A stretch of 64,000 bases of DNA, from NCBI RefSeq assembly GCF_003063355.1, contig NZ_NESH01000003.1:124001-188000 (forward strand). The letters run 5' to 3'. This document shows positions 31,514-40,546 of this stretch, one piece after another; position 1 is the stretch's first letter; the number at the start of each line of letters is the position of its first letter. The notes beneath the pieces were generated by a model, which saw nothing but the letters and a program-made list of their open reading frames with translations, ran no database searches and was not told the origin of the DNA. Made by a program: the position numbers and the translations under genes. The stretch is from Limnohabitans sp. Bal53 (lineage in GTDB: Bacteria; Pseudomonadota; Gammaproteobacteria; Burkholderiales; Burkholderiaceae_C).

Positions 31514-31905
31514 GCATGAACTGGCTCGACAAAATCAAATGGGATGACAAAGGCCTGGTGCCGGTCATCGCCCAAGAACAAGGCTCCGGCGACGTGTTGA
31601 TGTTCGCTTGGATGAACCGCGAGGCGCTGCAAAAGACGGCCGAGCTGAAAAGGGCGGTGTATTTCAGCCGCTCGCGCAACAAGCTGTGGTTCAAGGGCGA
31701 GGAGTCGGGCCATGTGCAGACGGTGCACGACATCCGCATCGATTGCGACAACGATGTGGTGCTGCTCAAAGTCACGCAGCTGGGGCACGAGCCCGGCATT
31801 GCCTGCCACACGGGCCGGCACAGCTGCTTTTTCCAGAGCCTGCAAGCCGACGAGTGGCAGGCGGCCGATCCGGTCCTCAAAGACCCTGAAACCATTTACA
31901 AGTGA
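31510..31905 (+). CDS. hisI: Phosphoribosyl-AMP cyclohydrolase
   Basis: Opens the adenine ring of PR-AMP, step three of the pathway. A 131-residue monofunctional enzyme, separate from hisE. Zinc-site cysteines are Cys79 (IDCDND), Cys99 and Cys106 ([13 protein letters not shown]); magnesium-site aspartates cluster at 78-82. The segment [12 protein letters not shown] and [10 protein letters not shown] are standard. A second ATG two codons later is also possible. Confidence 0.97.
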
Positions 31906-31918
31906 ACGCCCCAAGCCT

Positions 31919-32287
31919 ATGAGCAACCAAGACATCCTTGACCGCCTCGCGGCCGTGGTCGAAAGCCGCAAACCCGCCAATGGTGGCGACCCCGAAAAAA
32001 GCTATGTGGCCCGCCTGCTGCACAAGGGGCCGGACGCCTTTTTGAAGAAGATCGGCGAAGAAGCCACCGAAACCGTGATGGCCGCCAAAGACGTGGACCA
32101 TGGTGGGGACAAAACCAAGCTGGTGGGCGAGGTGGCCGACCTGTGGTTCCACAGCATGATCGCGTTGGCGCACTATGGCCTGACGCCCGCCGACGTGGTC
32201 AACGAGCTGGCCCGCCGCGAGGGCCTGAGCGGCCTGGAAGAAAAAGCTTTGCGCAAAGTCCAAGAGCGCGAGCGCTTGGGGGAGTAA
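31919..32287 (+). CDS. hisE: Phosphoribosyl-ATP pyrophosphatase
   Basis: Hydrolyses PR-ATP to PR-AMP, step two of histidine synthesis. The 122-residue all-alpha NTP pyrophosphatase carries the acidic metal motif [15 protein letters not shown] followed by [19 protein letters not shown] 31919 gives the normal N-terminus ([18 protein letters not shown]). It starts 13 bp after hisI. The last his gene in the run. Confidence 0.97.
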   Translation: MSNQDILDRLAAVVESRKPANGGDPEKSYVARLLHKGPDAFLKKIGEEATETVMAAKDVDHGGDKTKLVGEVADLWFHSMIALAHYGLTPADVVNELARREGLSGLEEKALRKVQERERLGE

Positions 32288-32296
32288 GCTGCGCTC

Positions 32297-32659
32297 ATGA
32301 ACACACCGCCCGTCGATGACAGCACCCACACCATCAGCTGGGTCAGCTACATCCTGCACCTGATCGTGGCTGTCAGCGCGGTCATTCCTGGGGCGCAGAT
32401 GGGGCCAGCTTTGTTGGTGGTGGCACTGATAATCGACCTGGTTAAAAAGGGCGATGCCAGTGGGTGGGAAGCCACGCATTTCAGCTACCGCATCCGCACG
32501 GTGATCTGGGCGGCCGTGCTGTACCTGGTCACTGCGCCTTTGTGGCTGTTCTTTTTCTTTCCGGGTTGGATGGCCTGGGTGGCCATTTCCATCTGGTTTT
32601 TGTACCGCATCGTGCTCGGCATGGTGCGCCTGAATGGCCAGCGCCCTGTGACCGACTGA
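32297..32659 (+). CDS. Small membrane protein (DUF4870-like)
   Basis: A 120-residue protein with about three hydrophobic segments: VSYILHLIVAVSAVIPGAQMG, TVIWAAVLYLVTAPLWLFFF and MAWVAISIWFLYRIVLG. The layout resembles DUF4870/Tic20-like small membrane proteins. It starts 9 bp after hisE and ends 28 bp before hinT, so it is likely part of the same transcript. Homologues occupy the same slot in other Burkholderiales as far as I recall. Function unknown. Confidence 0.75.
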   Translation: MNTPPVDDSTHTISWVSYILHLIVAVSAVIPGAQMGPALLVVALIIDLVKKGDASGWEATHFSYRIRTVIWAAVLYLVTAPLWLFFFFPGWMAWVAISIWFLYRIVLGMVRLNGQRPVTD

Positions 32660-32687
32660 CTTCTTTGACTTTGAAACCGATCAAGCC

Positions 32688-33044
32688 ATGACCGACGCTA
32701 ACTGTATTTTTTGCAAAATCATCGCGGGCAAAATCCCTTCACGCAAGGTTTACGAGGACGAGCATGTCTATGCTTTCCACGACATCAACCCTTGGGCCCC
32801 CATCCATTTCCTGATCATTCCGAAGCTGCACATCCCCTCGATGGTGCAACTGGCGCCCGAGCACGCCGCTTTGATGGGCCACATGATGACCCTGGCTCCC
32901 AAGTTGGCCGCGCAGGAGGGGTGCAACCCTTACCCGGACGGCGGTTTCCGCATCGTGGTCAACAACGGCAGCGAGGGCGGGCAAGAGGTGCACCACCTGC
33001 ACATGCATGTCATGGGCGGTCCTCGCCCCTGGCTGCGGGGTTGA
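32688..33044 (+). CDS. hinT: HIT-family purine nucleoside phosphoramidase
   Basis: A 118-residue histidine-triad protein that hydrolyses adenosine phosphoramidates. The triad reads His103-Leu-His105-Met-His107 in EVHHLHMHVMGGP. The N-terminal zinc-like CIFCKIIAGKIPSRKVYED and HFLIIPKLHIPS are family standard. It lies between the his and tat genes, a common betaproteobacterial order, and ends about 96 bp before tatA. Confidence 0.96.
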   Translation: MTDANCIFCKIIAGKIPSRKVYEDEHVYAFHDINPWAPIHFLIIPKLHIPSMVQLAPEHAALMGHMMTLAPKLAAQEGCNPYPDGGFRIVVNNGSEGGQEVHHLHMHVMGGPRPWLRG

Positions 33045-33140
33045 AACGGCGCTTTTGCCCCCCAAATCCTTCCTTCCTCAGGGCCGATCCGAAACCGGGT
33101 GTCGATCCCCTTAGAATCCTTAGATCTTTAGGAGATATTC

Positions 33141-33386
33141 ATGGGTACTTTTTCCATTTGGCACTGGTTGATCGTGCTGCTGATCGTGGTCATGGTGTTT
33201 GGCACCAAAAAGCTCAAAAACATGGGCTCTGACTTGGGTGGTGCCGTCAAAGGCTTCAAGGACGGCATGAAAGAGGGCGGCACCAAGGATGAGGCTGCAG
33301 CCCCTGTGGCCGGTCAGGTCACGTCGTCGACCACGGCTCAGGCCGAAAAGACCACCATCGACGTCGAAGCCAAGACCAAGTCTTGA
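33141..33386 (+). CDS. tatA: Sec-independent translocase component TatA
   Basis: Pore-forming subunit for folded-protein export. The 81-residue protein has the N-terminal membrane helix ([18 protein letters not shown]), the FGTKKL hinge, an amphipathic helix ([18 protein letters not shown]) and a polar tail. A TTTAGGAG ribosome-binding site at 33128-33135 precedes ATG 33141. First gene of tatABC. Confidence 0.97.
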   Translation: MGTFSIWHWLIVLLIVVMVFGTKKLKNMGSDLGGAVKGFKDGMKEGGTKDEAAAPVAGQVTSSTTAQAEKTTIDVEAKTKS

Positions 33387-33420
33387 TCGCTTGCACCTTT
33401 GAACGACTGAACGCCGCACT

Positions 33421-33891
33421 GTGTTGGATTTAAGCTTTTCGAAAATGGCCCTGATCGGGGTGGTGGCGTTGATCGTCATCGGCCCCGAAAAACTGCCCAA
33501 AGTGGCCCGCACGCTGGGCACTTTGTTGGGCAAGGCGCAGCGCTACGTGTCAGACGTCAAGGCCGAGGTCAACCGGTCCATGGACCTGGAAGAGCTCAAG
33601 AAGATGAAAGAGACCATGGAGACGGCGGCTCGCGATGTCGAGCAGACCGTTCAGACCACGGCCTCTGATTTTGAGAAGGACTGGGCCGAAACGACGGCTG
33701 GTTTGACCAGCGATTTGCCCTCGATCGAACCCTCCGCGCCTGAGTACAAACGGCCAGAGAAAAACTGGCGTCTCAAACGTGGTGCGGTACCGCAGTGGTA
33801 CAAAGCCCGCTCAGGGGTGCGCACCAAAGCCCTGTCGGGTGCCGCGCGTGTGGCCCGTTACCGGCCCAAAAAGTCCATCCATTCTGTGTGA
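33421..33891 (+). CDS. tatB: Sec-independent translocase component TatB
   Basis: Forms the twin-arginine signal receptor with TatC. A 156-residue protein with an N-terminal helix [20 protein letters not shown], the hinge GPEKLP that separates TatB from TatA, a long amphipathic helix ([20 protein letters not shown]) and a charged tail. The start is GTG at 33421, 34 bp after tatA. Confidence 0.96.
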   Translation: MLDLSFSKMALIGVVALIVIGPEKLPKVARTLGTLLGKAQRYVSDVKAEVNRSMDLEELKKMKETMETAARDVEQTVQTTASDFEKDWAETTAGLTSDLPSIEPSAPEYKRPEKNWRLKRGAVPQWYKARSGVRTKALSGAARVARYRPKKSIHSV

Positions 33892-33933
33892 CGATGGCGC
33901 ACCTCCGGTGCGCTCCGTCCAACCGACCCCCTC

Positions 33934-34722
33934 ATGTCTGATACCCCTTCTCAGCCCGAAGACGAACTCAAAGGTACCGAGCAACCTTTTGTGGCGCACC
34001 TGATCGAGTTGCGCGACCGCCTGATCTGGGCCGTGGCGGCAGTGGCTTTGGCGGCGGCGGCTTTGGCCATCTACCCTGGTCCTGGCGAGCTGTATGACAT
34101 TTTGGCCGCTCCTTTGGTGGTGCATTTGCCCAAAGGCGCAACCTTGATCGCCACTTCGGTCATCTCGCCGTTCATGGTGCCGCTCAAGATTTTGCTCATG
34201 ACGGCCTTTTTGATGGCTTTGCCTGTGGTGCTCTATCAGGTCTGGGCCTTCATTGCCCCTGGCCTCTACACGCACGAGAAAAAGCTGGTCATGCCCTTGG
34301 TGGTGTCGAGCACGCTGCTGTTTTTTGTGGGCGTGGCCTTCTGTTATTTCTTTGTGTTTGGCCAAGTGTTCAGCTTCATCCAGAGCTTTGCGCCCAAAAG
34401 CATCACCGCCGCGCCAGACATTGAGGCTTACCTGAGCTTCGTTTTGTCCATGTTCTTGGCCTTTGGCTTAGCGTTTGAAGTGCCTGTGGCCGTGGTCGTG
34501 CTGGCCCGCATGGGCATTGTCAGTGTGCAAAAGCTCAAGGATTTTCGGGGTTACTTTGTGGTGCTGGCTTTTGTGATCGCCGCTGTGGTCACCCCGCCCG
34601 ATGTGGTGTCGCAGTTGGCTTTGGCCATTCCGATGTGCCTGCTCTACGAACTGGGCATCTGGGCCGCGCAAATTTTCATTAAAAACACCCAAGCCCCCGA
34701 TGCACCGGCCGATGCGGCTTGA
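33934..34722 (+). CDS. tatC: Sec-independent translocase component TatC
   Basis: Six-span membrane receptor for twin-arginine signals. The 262-residue protein has the conserved first loop FVAHLIELRDRLI with the key Glu, then ALPVVLYQVWAFIAPGLYTHEKK and FAFGLAFEVP-like segment LAFGLAFEVPVAVVVL. It closes tatABC and is followed by a strong terminator. The Rieske protein encoded at 38509 is a likely substrate. Confidence 0.97.
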   Translation: MSDTPSQPEDELKGTEQPFVAHLIELRDRLIWAVAAVALAAAALAIYPGPGELYDILAAPLVVHLPKGATLIATSVISPFMVPLKILLMTAFLMALPVVLYQVWAFIAPGLYTHEKKLVMPLVVSSTLLFFVGVAFCYFFVFGQVFSFIQSFAPKSITAAPDIEAYLSFVLSMFLAFGLAFEVPVAVVVLARMGIVSVQKLKDFRGYFVVLAFVIAAVVTPPDVVSQLALAIPMCLLYELGIWAAQIFIKNTQAPDAPADAA

Positions 34723-34742
34723 AGTGCTTGAGTTGGGGGAAT

Positions 34743-34768
34743 AAAAAAGGGCCGTAAGGCCCTTTTTT
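34743..34768. terminator. Bidirectional terminator between tatC and the HtrA gene
   Basis: AAAAAAGGGCC (34743-34753), loop GTAA, GGCCCTTTTTT (34758-34768). Both flanks carry A/T runs, so it can end rightward tatC transcripts and leftward htrA transcripts, which converge here. Confidence 0.9.
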
Positions 34769-34796
34769 CATGGAGGTTCAAAAGCCTGGGTGAGCT

Positions 34797-35957
34797 TTAA
34801 GGCGCCTGCCTTTTGGGTGCGGGTCTCTCCGCTGGCGTCAGTCGCAGGGACATTGAGGCTTGTTGTCGCCAGATCAGCAATTCGGCAGGCTCGCCAGGCG
34901 TGAGGCTGGCGACTTGGTTGAGCAGGTCAGACACACTGCCCACAGGTTGCTTGGCCACTTGCAAAATCACATCGCCTGGGCGCACCCCGGCTTTGGCCGC
35001 TGGGCCGTTTTGCAGCACGCCAGCAATGACCACGCCCTGACGGCTTTGATCGGATTTCAAGGGGGGCAGATGGAAGCTTTCGGCAAGTTCCGGCGACAGG
35101 TCTTGCGGCTCGACCCCGATCCAGCCTCGGACCACTTTGCCGTTTTGCAGCAAATCCTGCATGACTTGCTTGGCGGTCGAGATTGGGATGGCAAAACCAA
35201 TGCCCATGCTGCCGCCCGAGCGGGAATAGATGGCGGTGTTGATGCCCATCAGGTGGCCGTTCACATCGACCAACGCCCCGCCGGAGTTGCCGGGGTTGAT
35301 TGCGGCGTCGGTCTGGATGAAGTTCTCAAAGGTGTTGATGCCCAACTGGCTGCGGCCCAGGGCGCTGACGATGCCCGAGGTCACCGTCTGGCCCACGCCA
35401 AAGGGGTTGCCAATGGCCAGCACCACGTCGCCTACTTGCAGGTCTTGCAGTTGGCCCAGCACGATCGCGGGCAAGTTGATCAAAGGCACCTGCAGCAAGG
35501 CCAAGTCGGTATCCGGGTCGGTGCCGATCACTTTGGCCAGAGTTTTGCGACCATCGCTGAGCACAACCTCGATGTTGTCAGCGTCTTCAATGACGTGGTG
35601 GTTGGTCAGGATGTGACCTTCGGGGCTGACGATCACGCCACTGCCCAGTCCGCCCGGATTTTGCTCTTCTTGCTCGCCATAGAAAAACCGGAACCAAGGG
35701 TCCTGGCCGTGTGGGTTTTGGCTTTTGCCTTGGCGCGTGTTGATGCTCACCACTGCAGGCGAGGCTTTTTGTGCCGGAGCGCTCAGGCTGCCGATGGGGC
35801 GGTTGCCGCCGACGGCAGGGGGCGCTTGCAGCAGCGTCATGCCGTCCACCGAGCGCTGGGCACCGCGCAGCCATTCGGGTTGCAGCGTGGCCACCACAAA
35901 CCATATGGCCACCAAAACGGTGACCCATTGGGAAAATAAAAGCCAATAACGTTTCAT
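34797..35957 (-). CDS. Membrane-anchored HtrA-type serine protease (DegS/DegQ-like, one PDZ)
   Basis: A 386-residue periplasmic protease. One N-terminal membrane segment (WLLFSQWVTVLVAIWFVVATL) anchors it; the trypsin-like domain has His121 (LTNHHVIED), Asp151 (DTDLALLQ) and Ser225 (NPGNSGGAL); a single PDZ domain follows (GVLQNGPAAKAGVRPGDVILQV). One PDZ and the anchor make it DegS-like in shape, while the tail is Pro/Arg-rich. Start set at ATG 35957 from the hydrophobic N-terminus; the open frame extends further upstream without similarity. Homologues next to tatC are common in Burkholderiales. Confidence 0.93.
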   Translation of the reverse strand: MKRYWLLFSQWVTVLVAIWFVVATLQPEWLRGAQRSVDGMTLLQAPPAVGGNRPIGSLSAPAQKASPAVVSINTRQGKSQNPHGQDPWFRFFYGEQEEQNPGGLGSGVIVSPEGHILTNHHVIEDADNIEVVLSDGRKTLAKVIGTDPDTDLALLQVPLINLPAIVLGQLQDLQVGDVVLAIGNPFGVGQTVTSGIVSALGRSQLGINTFENFIQTDAAINPGNSGGALVDVNGHLMGINTAIYSRSGGSMGIGFAIPISTAKQVMQDLLQNGKVVRGWIGVEPQDLSPELAESFHLPPLKSDQSRQGVVIAGVLQNGPAAKAGVRPGDVILQVAKQPVGSVSDLLNQVASLTPGEPAELLIWRQQASMSLRLTPAERPAPKRQAP

Positions 35958-36086
35958 GGTTTCCGATTGTCCTTGATTCGGTCGCTGCGCACCTCGGTCT
36001 TTGAATATCAGGCCATAGGTAAGAGGCTGTGACCAGGGCCTACCTGCGCCACAATCGAGCACTGACGCCAATACCTACGATCCTCT

Positions 36087-36839
36087 ATGACCGATGCCAA
36101 AACCTTGGGCCAGGCTTTTGATGCCTTGCTCCAACCCGAAAAGTTCCGCGACTACGGCCCCAATGGCTTGCAAGTCGAAGGCGATCGCCCGGTGCGACTT
36201 CTGGTCAGTGGCGTGACGGCCAGCCGCGCCTTGATCGAGGCGGCTATTGAGGCCCAAGCCGACGCCATCGTGGTGCACCACGGTCTGTTCTGGCGTGGCC
36301 AGGATGGGCGCGTCACGGGCTGGATGCGTGAGCGGCTGCGCTTGCTCTTGGCGCATGGCATTCACTTGTTTGCCTACCACCTGCCGCTGGACGCCCACCC
36401 TGAGTTGGGTAATAACGCCCAGCTGGCCCGTGTGTTGGGCTTGCAGGCCGATGGCCGTTTTGGCGAGCAAGACCTCGGTTTTGTTGGGGCGGGCCAACAT
36501 GTGTGGGCGCAGGCCCAAGCGCTGGCCGAGCATGTGGCCGCTGTGCTGGGGCGTCCGGTGACCTGCGTGGGCAGCAGCGAACGTCCGGTTCGGCGGGTGG
36601 CCTGGTGCACGGGCGGTGCCCAAAGTTACTTCGAGTCCGCCATTGCCCAAGGTGTGGACGCTTTCATCACCGGCGAAATTTCCGAGCCGCAGGCCCATCT
36701 GGCACGTGAAACCGGCGTGGCCTTTTTGGCCTGTGGCCACCATGCCACGGAGCGGTATGGCGCCCCCGCTTTGGGCGCGCATGTGGCGCAAGCCTTGGGC
36801 ATTGCGCACCGTTTCATCGAGATCGACAACCCGGCCTGA
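36087..36839 (+). CDS. Nif3-like dinuclear metal-centre protein
   Basis: A 250-residue member of the NIF3/YbgI family, toroidal hexamers with a two-metal site. Visible ligands are His64 and His65 (IVVHHGLFW), Asp102 (YHLPLDAHPELGNN) and the C-terminal ACGHHATERYG with His and Glu. The family is sometimes called GTP cyclohydrolase 1 type 2, but the physiological role is unsettled. Transcribed away from the HtrA gene, 129 bp apart; pdxA follows after 18 bp. Confidence 0.93.
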   Translation: MTDAKTLGQAFDALLQPEKFRDYGPNGLQVEGDRPVRLLVSGVTASRALIEAAIEAQADAIVVHHGLFWRGQDGRVTGWMRERLRLLLAHGIHLFAYHLPLDAHPELGNNAQLARVLGLQADGRFGEQDLGFVGAGQHVWAQAQALAEHVAAVLGRPVTCVGSSERPVRRVAWCTGGAQSYFESAIAQGVDAFITGEISEPQAHLARETGVAFLACGHHATERYGAPALGAHVAQALGIAHRFIEIDNPA

Positions 36840-36857
36840 TGCCATCTTTTTTGTCTT

Positions 36858-37928
36858 ATGAACCTGCCTGAACTGACGCGCCCCATCGCCATCACCCCCG
36901 GGGACCCCTGCGGCATTGGCCCTGAAATCATCGCCCGGGCTTGGTGCACCGCGCCTGCGCTGACCCGGGGCTGCTTTGTGGCGGGCGATGTGGGTCTGAT
37001 GCGCCGCGCCATGGCCTTGGTTCAACCGGCTGTGCGCCACCCAATTTGCGAAATCGAAACGGCAGCGCAAGCCCTGCAGGTGCCCCCAAGGTGTTTGCCT
37101 GTGCTGCAGGTGGTGCCGGTGGCGCCCGAGATGCCCTGGGGCCAAGTCGATGGCCGGGCCGGTCAATTGGCGGGCGAGGCTGTGCTCTGGGCTACGCGTG
37201 CCGCCTTGCGGGCCGAGGTGGCTGCACTCGTCACTGCGCCCTTGCACAAAGAGGCCTTGCACGCGGCAGGCGCACCTTACGACCAATACCCGGGCCACAC
37301 CGAGTTGCTGCAAGCCGAGGCGGCCCGGCATGCAGGCGTGACGCTCGCGCAAATGCCGGTGCGCATGATGCTGGCCAACGAGGAGCTGCGCACGGTGCTG
37401 GTCAGCATCCATGTGTCCTTGCGAGAGGCGCTCGACGCGATCACGGTGGACCGGGTTTTGGAGACCTTGCGCATCACCCATACAGCATTGACGGCTTTGT
37501 TGGGCCGCCGGCCCCGCATGGGGGTGGCAGGTGTCAACCCGCACGCAGGCGAGGGGGGCTTGTTTGGACGCGAAGAAATCGAGGTGCTTGAGCCTGCCTT
37601 GTTGCAGGCCCGCCAACAGGGCTTGGATGTGCACGGCCCCTTTGCGCCTGATACGGTCTTCATGCGGGCCCGCCAAAAACCGAATGGCCAGCGTGAGTTC
37701 GATGTGGTGGTGGCCATGTACCACGACCAAGGCTTGATTCCCGTCAAGTATTTGGGCGTGGAGCAGGGGGTGAACGTGACCTTGGGCCTGCCCTTGATCA
37801 GGACCAGCCCCGATCACGGCACCGCCATGGACGTGGCCGGTCAGGGCGTTGCAGACCCCTGCAGCATGGTCCAGGCCATACGCATGGCCCGCCAGTTGGT
37901 GGTGGGCGTGGTCAGCGCCTCGGCTTGA
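36858..37928 (+). CDS. pdxA: 4-hydroxythreonine-4-phosphate dehydrogenase
   Basis: Pyridoxal phosphate synthesis: oxidises 4-phosphohydroxy-L-threonine. The 356-residue protein starts IAITPGDPCGIGPEI and has the metal-site histidines in YPGHTELLQAEA, VAMYHDQGLIPVKYLG and SPDHGTAMDVAGQG. GVNPHAGEGGLFGREE is also typical. In many proteobacteria pdxA lies near surA and ksgA; here it sits between a Nif3-like gene and mscL. A catabolic PdxA paralogue cannot be fully excluded, but length and motifs fit the biosynthetic enzyme. Confidence 0.93.
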   Translation: MNLPELTRPIAITPGDPCGIGPEIIARAWCTAPALTRGCFVAGDVGLMRRAMALVQPAVRHPICEIETAAQALQVPPRCLPVLQVVPVAPEMPWGQVDGRAGQLAGEAVLWATRAALRAEVAALVTAPLHKEALHAAGAPYDQYPGHTELLQAEAARHAGVTLAQMPVRMMLANEELRTVLVSIHVSLREALDAITVDRVLETLRITHTALTALLGRRPRMGVAGVNPHAGEGGLFGREEIEVLEPALLQARQQGLDVHGPFAPDTVFMRARQKPNGQREFDVVVAMYHDQGLIPVKYLGVEQGVNVTLGLPLIRTSPDHGTAMDVAGQGVADPCSMVQAIRMARQLVVGVVSASA

Positions 37929-37938
37929 AACGGGCTGG

Positions 37939-38370
37939 TCAGGCTTTGTTTTTCAGGCTGTCACGGATTTCACGCAGCAGCAGTACGTCTTCGGGCGTGA
38001 TGGGCGCAGCCTCTGGCGCTGCTTCTGGCTTTTGGGTGGTCTTGAGGCGGTTGATTTGCCGCACCATCACAAAAATAACAAAGGCCAAGATCAAGAAGTT
38101 CAAGGCCACCGTGACGAAACTGCCGTATGCAAAAACGGCGCCCAGTTTTTTGGCTTCTGCCAAGGGCAAGCTGGTCGCCTGACCGGCCAGTGGCAGGTAG
38201 TAATTGGCGAAATCCAGACCGCCGAACACCAGGCTCACCAAAGGCATGATCATGTCCGCCACAAGGGAGTCGACGATCTTGCCAAAAGCAGCCCCAATGA
38301 TCACGCCCACAGCCAGGTCCATGACATTGCCTTTCAAGGCAAAAGATTTAAATTCTTGAGTAAAAGACAT
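37939..38370 (-). CDS. mscL: Large-conductance mechanosensitive channel
   Basis: A 143-residue channel that opens under membrane tension to release solutes during osmotic downshock. The N-terminal amphipathic helix ([14 protein letters not shown]), pore helix TM1 ([24 protein letters not shown], cited in part), TM2 ([19 protein letters not shown]) and the C-terminal charged helix ([16 protein letters not shown]) are all present. It is transcribed leftward, convergent with pdxA and divergent from petA. Confidence 0.97.
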   Translation of the reverse strand: MSFTQEFKSFALKGNVMDLAVGVIIGAAFGKIVDSLVADMIMPLVSLVFGGLDFANYYLPLAGQATSLPLAEAKKLGAVFAYGSFVTVALNFLILAFVIFVMVRQINRLKTTQKPEAAPEAAPITPEDVLLLREIRDSLKNKA

Positions 38371-38508
38371 CTAAAAAATCCAAAAAGTTAAAGGCGATGG
38401 CTATTGTGACCTATGTCAAAGGAAGCTTATCCATTTGTAAGTCACCAGCTTGTTTCAGTCCGCTACAATCCCGGGTTGACCCTGATAACGACCCGCTAGA
38501 GGATTCCC

Positions 38509-39105
38509 ATGAGTGACACCCCAGTCGACAGCAGCAAGCGGACCTGGCTGATAGCCTCCACTTGCGCAGGTGCCGTAGGCGCTGGCTTTGTGGCCACCCC
38601 CTTCGTCAGCAGCTTCCAACCCTCCGAGCGGGCCAAAGCGGCCGGTGCGGCCGTCGAGGTGGATATTTCCGCCTTGAACCCGGGCGAAAAGCTCACGGTC
38701 GAATGGCGTGGCAAGCCCGTTTGGATCATGAAGCGCTCGCCTGAGCAGCTCGAATCCCTGAAAAAAACCGAATCTCAGTTGGCCGATCCGGCCTCTGACC
38801 GCACCGCGTATCCCACACCCGAATACGCCAAGAACAGCCACCGCTCGATCAAGCCAGAGATCATGGTGGCTGTGGGCATTTGCACCCACTTGGGTTGCTC
38901 GCCAGCTGATAAGTTCGCCGCAGGCCCTCAGCCATCGCTGCCAGATGATTGGAACGGCGGCTTTTTGTGCGCTTGCCATGGCTCCACCTTCGATCTGGCT
39001 GGTCGGGTGTTCAAGAACAAGCCCGCACCCGACAACCTCGAAGTGCCACCTCACATGTACCTGTCCGACACCAAGCTGCTCATTGGTGAAGACAAGAAGG
39101 CCTGA
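38509..39105 (+). CDS. petA: Ubiquinol-cytochrome c reductase, Rieske iron-sulfur subunit
   Basis: Carries the 2Fe-2S cluster of the bc1 complex. In the 198-residue protein the ligands are Cys125, His127 (CTHLGC) and Cys154, His157 (CACHGS), with Cys130 and Cys156 forming the disulfide. The membrane-anchor signal reads SSKRTWLIASTCAGAVGAGF; Rieske proteins usually use Tat with RR, but here the first Arg is Lys. Stop overlaps an in-frame ATG of petB by one base. Confidence 0.97.
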   Translation: MSDTPVDSSKRTWLIASTCAGAVGAGFVATPFVSSFQPSERAKAAGAAVEVDISALNPGEKLTVEWRGKPVWIMKRSPEQLESLKKTESQLADPASDRTAYPTPEYAKNSHRSIKPEIMVAVGICTHLGCSPADKFAAGPQPSLPDDWNGGFLCACHGSTFDLAGRVFKNKPAPDNLEVPPHMYLSDTKLLIGEDKKA

Positions 39106-39106
39106 T

Positions 39107-39110
39107 GGAG
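39107..39110 (+). promoter_or_regulatory. Ribosome-binding site deciding the petB start
   Basis: GGAG at 39107-39110 stands 6 bp before ATG 39117. The earlier in-frame ATG at 39105 overlaps the petA stop and has no such site, so 39117 is the better start. Confidence 0.7.
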
Positions 39111-39116
39111 AACAAC

Positions 39117-40526
39117 ATGGCTCAATTCAAAGAAATTTCTCCAAACGCCCCCGCTGGCGAGAAGCTGCTCAATTGGGTAGACAACCGCTTTCCTGCTTCC
39201 AAGCTGTACAAGGAACACCTGTCCGAGTATTACGCGTCTAAAAACCTGAACTTTTGGTATGTTTTCGGCGCGCTGTCCTTGTTGGTGCTGGTGATCCAGA
39301 TCGTGACCGGCATCTTCCTGGTCATGCACTACAAACCAGATGCTGCATTGGCGTTTGCTTCGGTCGAGTACATCATGCGCGATGTGCCCTGGGGTTGGTT
39401 GATCCGCTACATGCACTCCACAGGCGCTTCGGCCTTCTTTGTGGTGGTGTATTTGCACATGTTCCGGGGTTTGATGTACGGCTCGTACCGCAAGCCGCGT
39501 GAGTTGGTCTGGATTTTCGGCTGCGCCATTTTCTTGGTGCTCATGGCCGAAGCCTTCATGGGTTATCTGCTGCCTTGGGGCCAGATGTCCTATTGGGGCG
39601 CCCAGGTGATCGTGAACCTGTTCTCGGCCGTGCCCGTCATCGGTCCTGACCTGGCTTTGCTCATCCGTGGCGACTTTGTGGTGGGCGATGCCACCTTGAA
39701 CCGCTTCTTCAGCTTCCACGTCATTGCTGTACCTTTGGTGCTGCTGGGCTTGGTGGTGGCGCACATCATTGCGCTGCACGAAGTCGGCTCCAACAACCCC
39801 GATGGCGTGGAAATCAAGGCTGCCAACGCCCCCAAAGACGCCAAAGGTAATCCTTTGGACGGCATCCCTTTCCATCCTTACTACACCGTTCACGACATCT
39901 TCTCTGTGAGCGTGTTTTTGATGGCATTCAGCGCGGTGGTGTTCTTTGCCCCCGAATTCGGTGGTTACTTCCTCGAATACAACAACTTCATTCCAGCGGA
40001 TCCGCTGACCACGCCGCTGCACATTGCACCTGTGTGGTACTTCACCCCGTTCTATTCCATGCTGCGTGCCATCACCACCGAGATGATGTATGTGCTGGTG
40101 TTGTGCGTGGTGGTTGGCGCTTTCTTGGCTGTCGCCAAAGGCAAACTGCCCAGCGTGCTCAAAGCCGGCTTGGTGGGCGCAACGGTCGTGATCTGCGCTT
40201 TGCTCTTGACCATTGATGCCAAGTTCTGGGGCGTGGTGGTCATGGGCGCTGCTGTGATCATTCTGTTCTTCTTGCCATGGTTGGATTACAGCCCTGCCAA
40301 GTCGATCCGCTACCGTCCTGATTGGCATAAATATGTCTACGCCGTGTTTGTGATCAACTTCCTGATCCTGGGTTACCTGGGCGTCAAGCCGCCCTCACCC
40401 ATCGGTGAGCGCGTGTCCCAAGTGGGTACCCTGTTCTATTTCGGCTTCTTCTTGCTGATGCCTTGGTGGAGCAAGCTGGGCACGTTCAAACAAGTGCCTG
40501 ACCGCGTGACCTTCACGCCTCACTGA
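39117..40526 (+). CDS. petB: Ubiquinol-cytochrome c reductase, cytochrome b subunit
   Basis: Integral subunit with two b hemes and both quinone sites. The 469-residue protein has eight to nine membrane segments, heme-ligand His pairs in IRYMHSTGASAFFVVVYLHM and FSFHVIAVPLVLLGLVVAHI, and the C-terminal half with the Qo-site motif as PVWY at 305-308 instead of PEWY. A long charged loop (GSNNPDGVEIKAANAPKD) follows the fourth heme helix. Start chosen at ATG 39117 by its GGAG. Confidence 0.97.
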   Translation: MAQFKEISPNAPAGEKLLNWVDNRFPASKLYKEHLSEYYASKNLNFWYVFGALSLLVLVIQIVTGIFLVMHYKPDAALAFASVEYIMRDVPWGWLIRYMHSTGASAFFVVVYLHMFRGLMYGSYRKPRELVWIFGCAIFLVLMAEAFMGYLLPWGQMSYWGAQVIVNLFSAVPVIGPDLALLIRGDFVVGDATLNRFFSFHVIAVPLVLLGLVVAHIIALHEVGSNNPDGVEIKAANAPKDAKGNPLDGIPFHPYYTVHDIFSVSVFLMAFSAVVFFAPEFGGYFLEYNNFIPADPLTTPLHIAPVWYFTPFYSMLRAITTEMMYVLVLCVVVGAFLAVAKGKLPSVLKAGLVGATVVICALLLTIDAKFWGVVVMGAAVIILFFLPWLDYSPAKSIRYRPDWHKYVYAVFVINFLILGYLGVKPPSPIGERVSQVGTLFYFGFFLLMPWWSKLGTFKQVPDRVTFTPH

Positions 40527-40546
40527 GATCACGGAGATTCAAGAAC

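Noticed and set aside
36075..37817. 580-residue minus-strand open frame opposite the Nif3-like gene and pdxA
   Set aside because: Covers two well-supported genes; its product is a Gln/His/Arg-rich compositional artefact.
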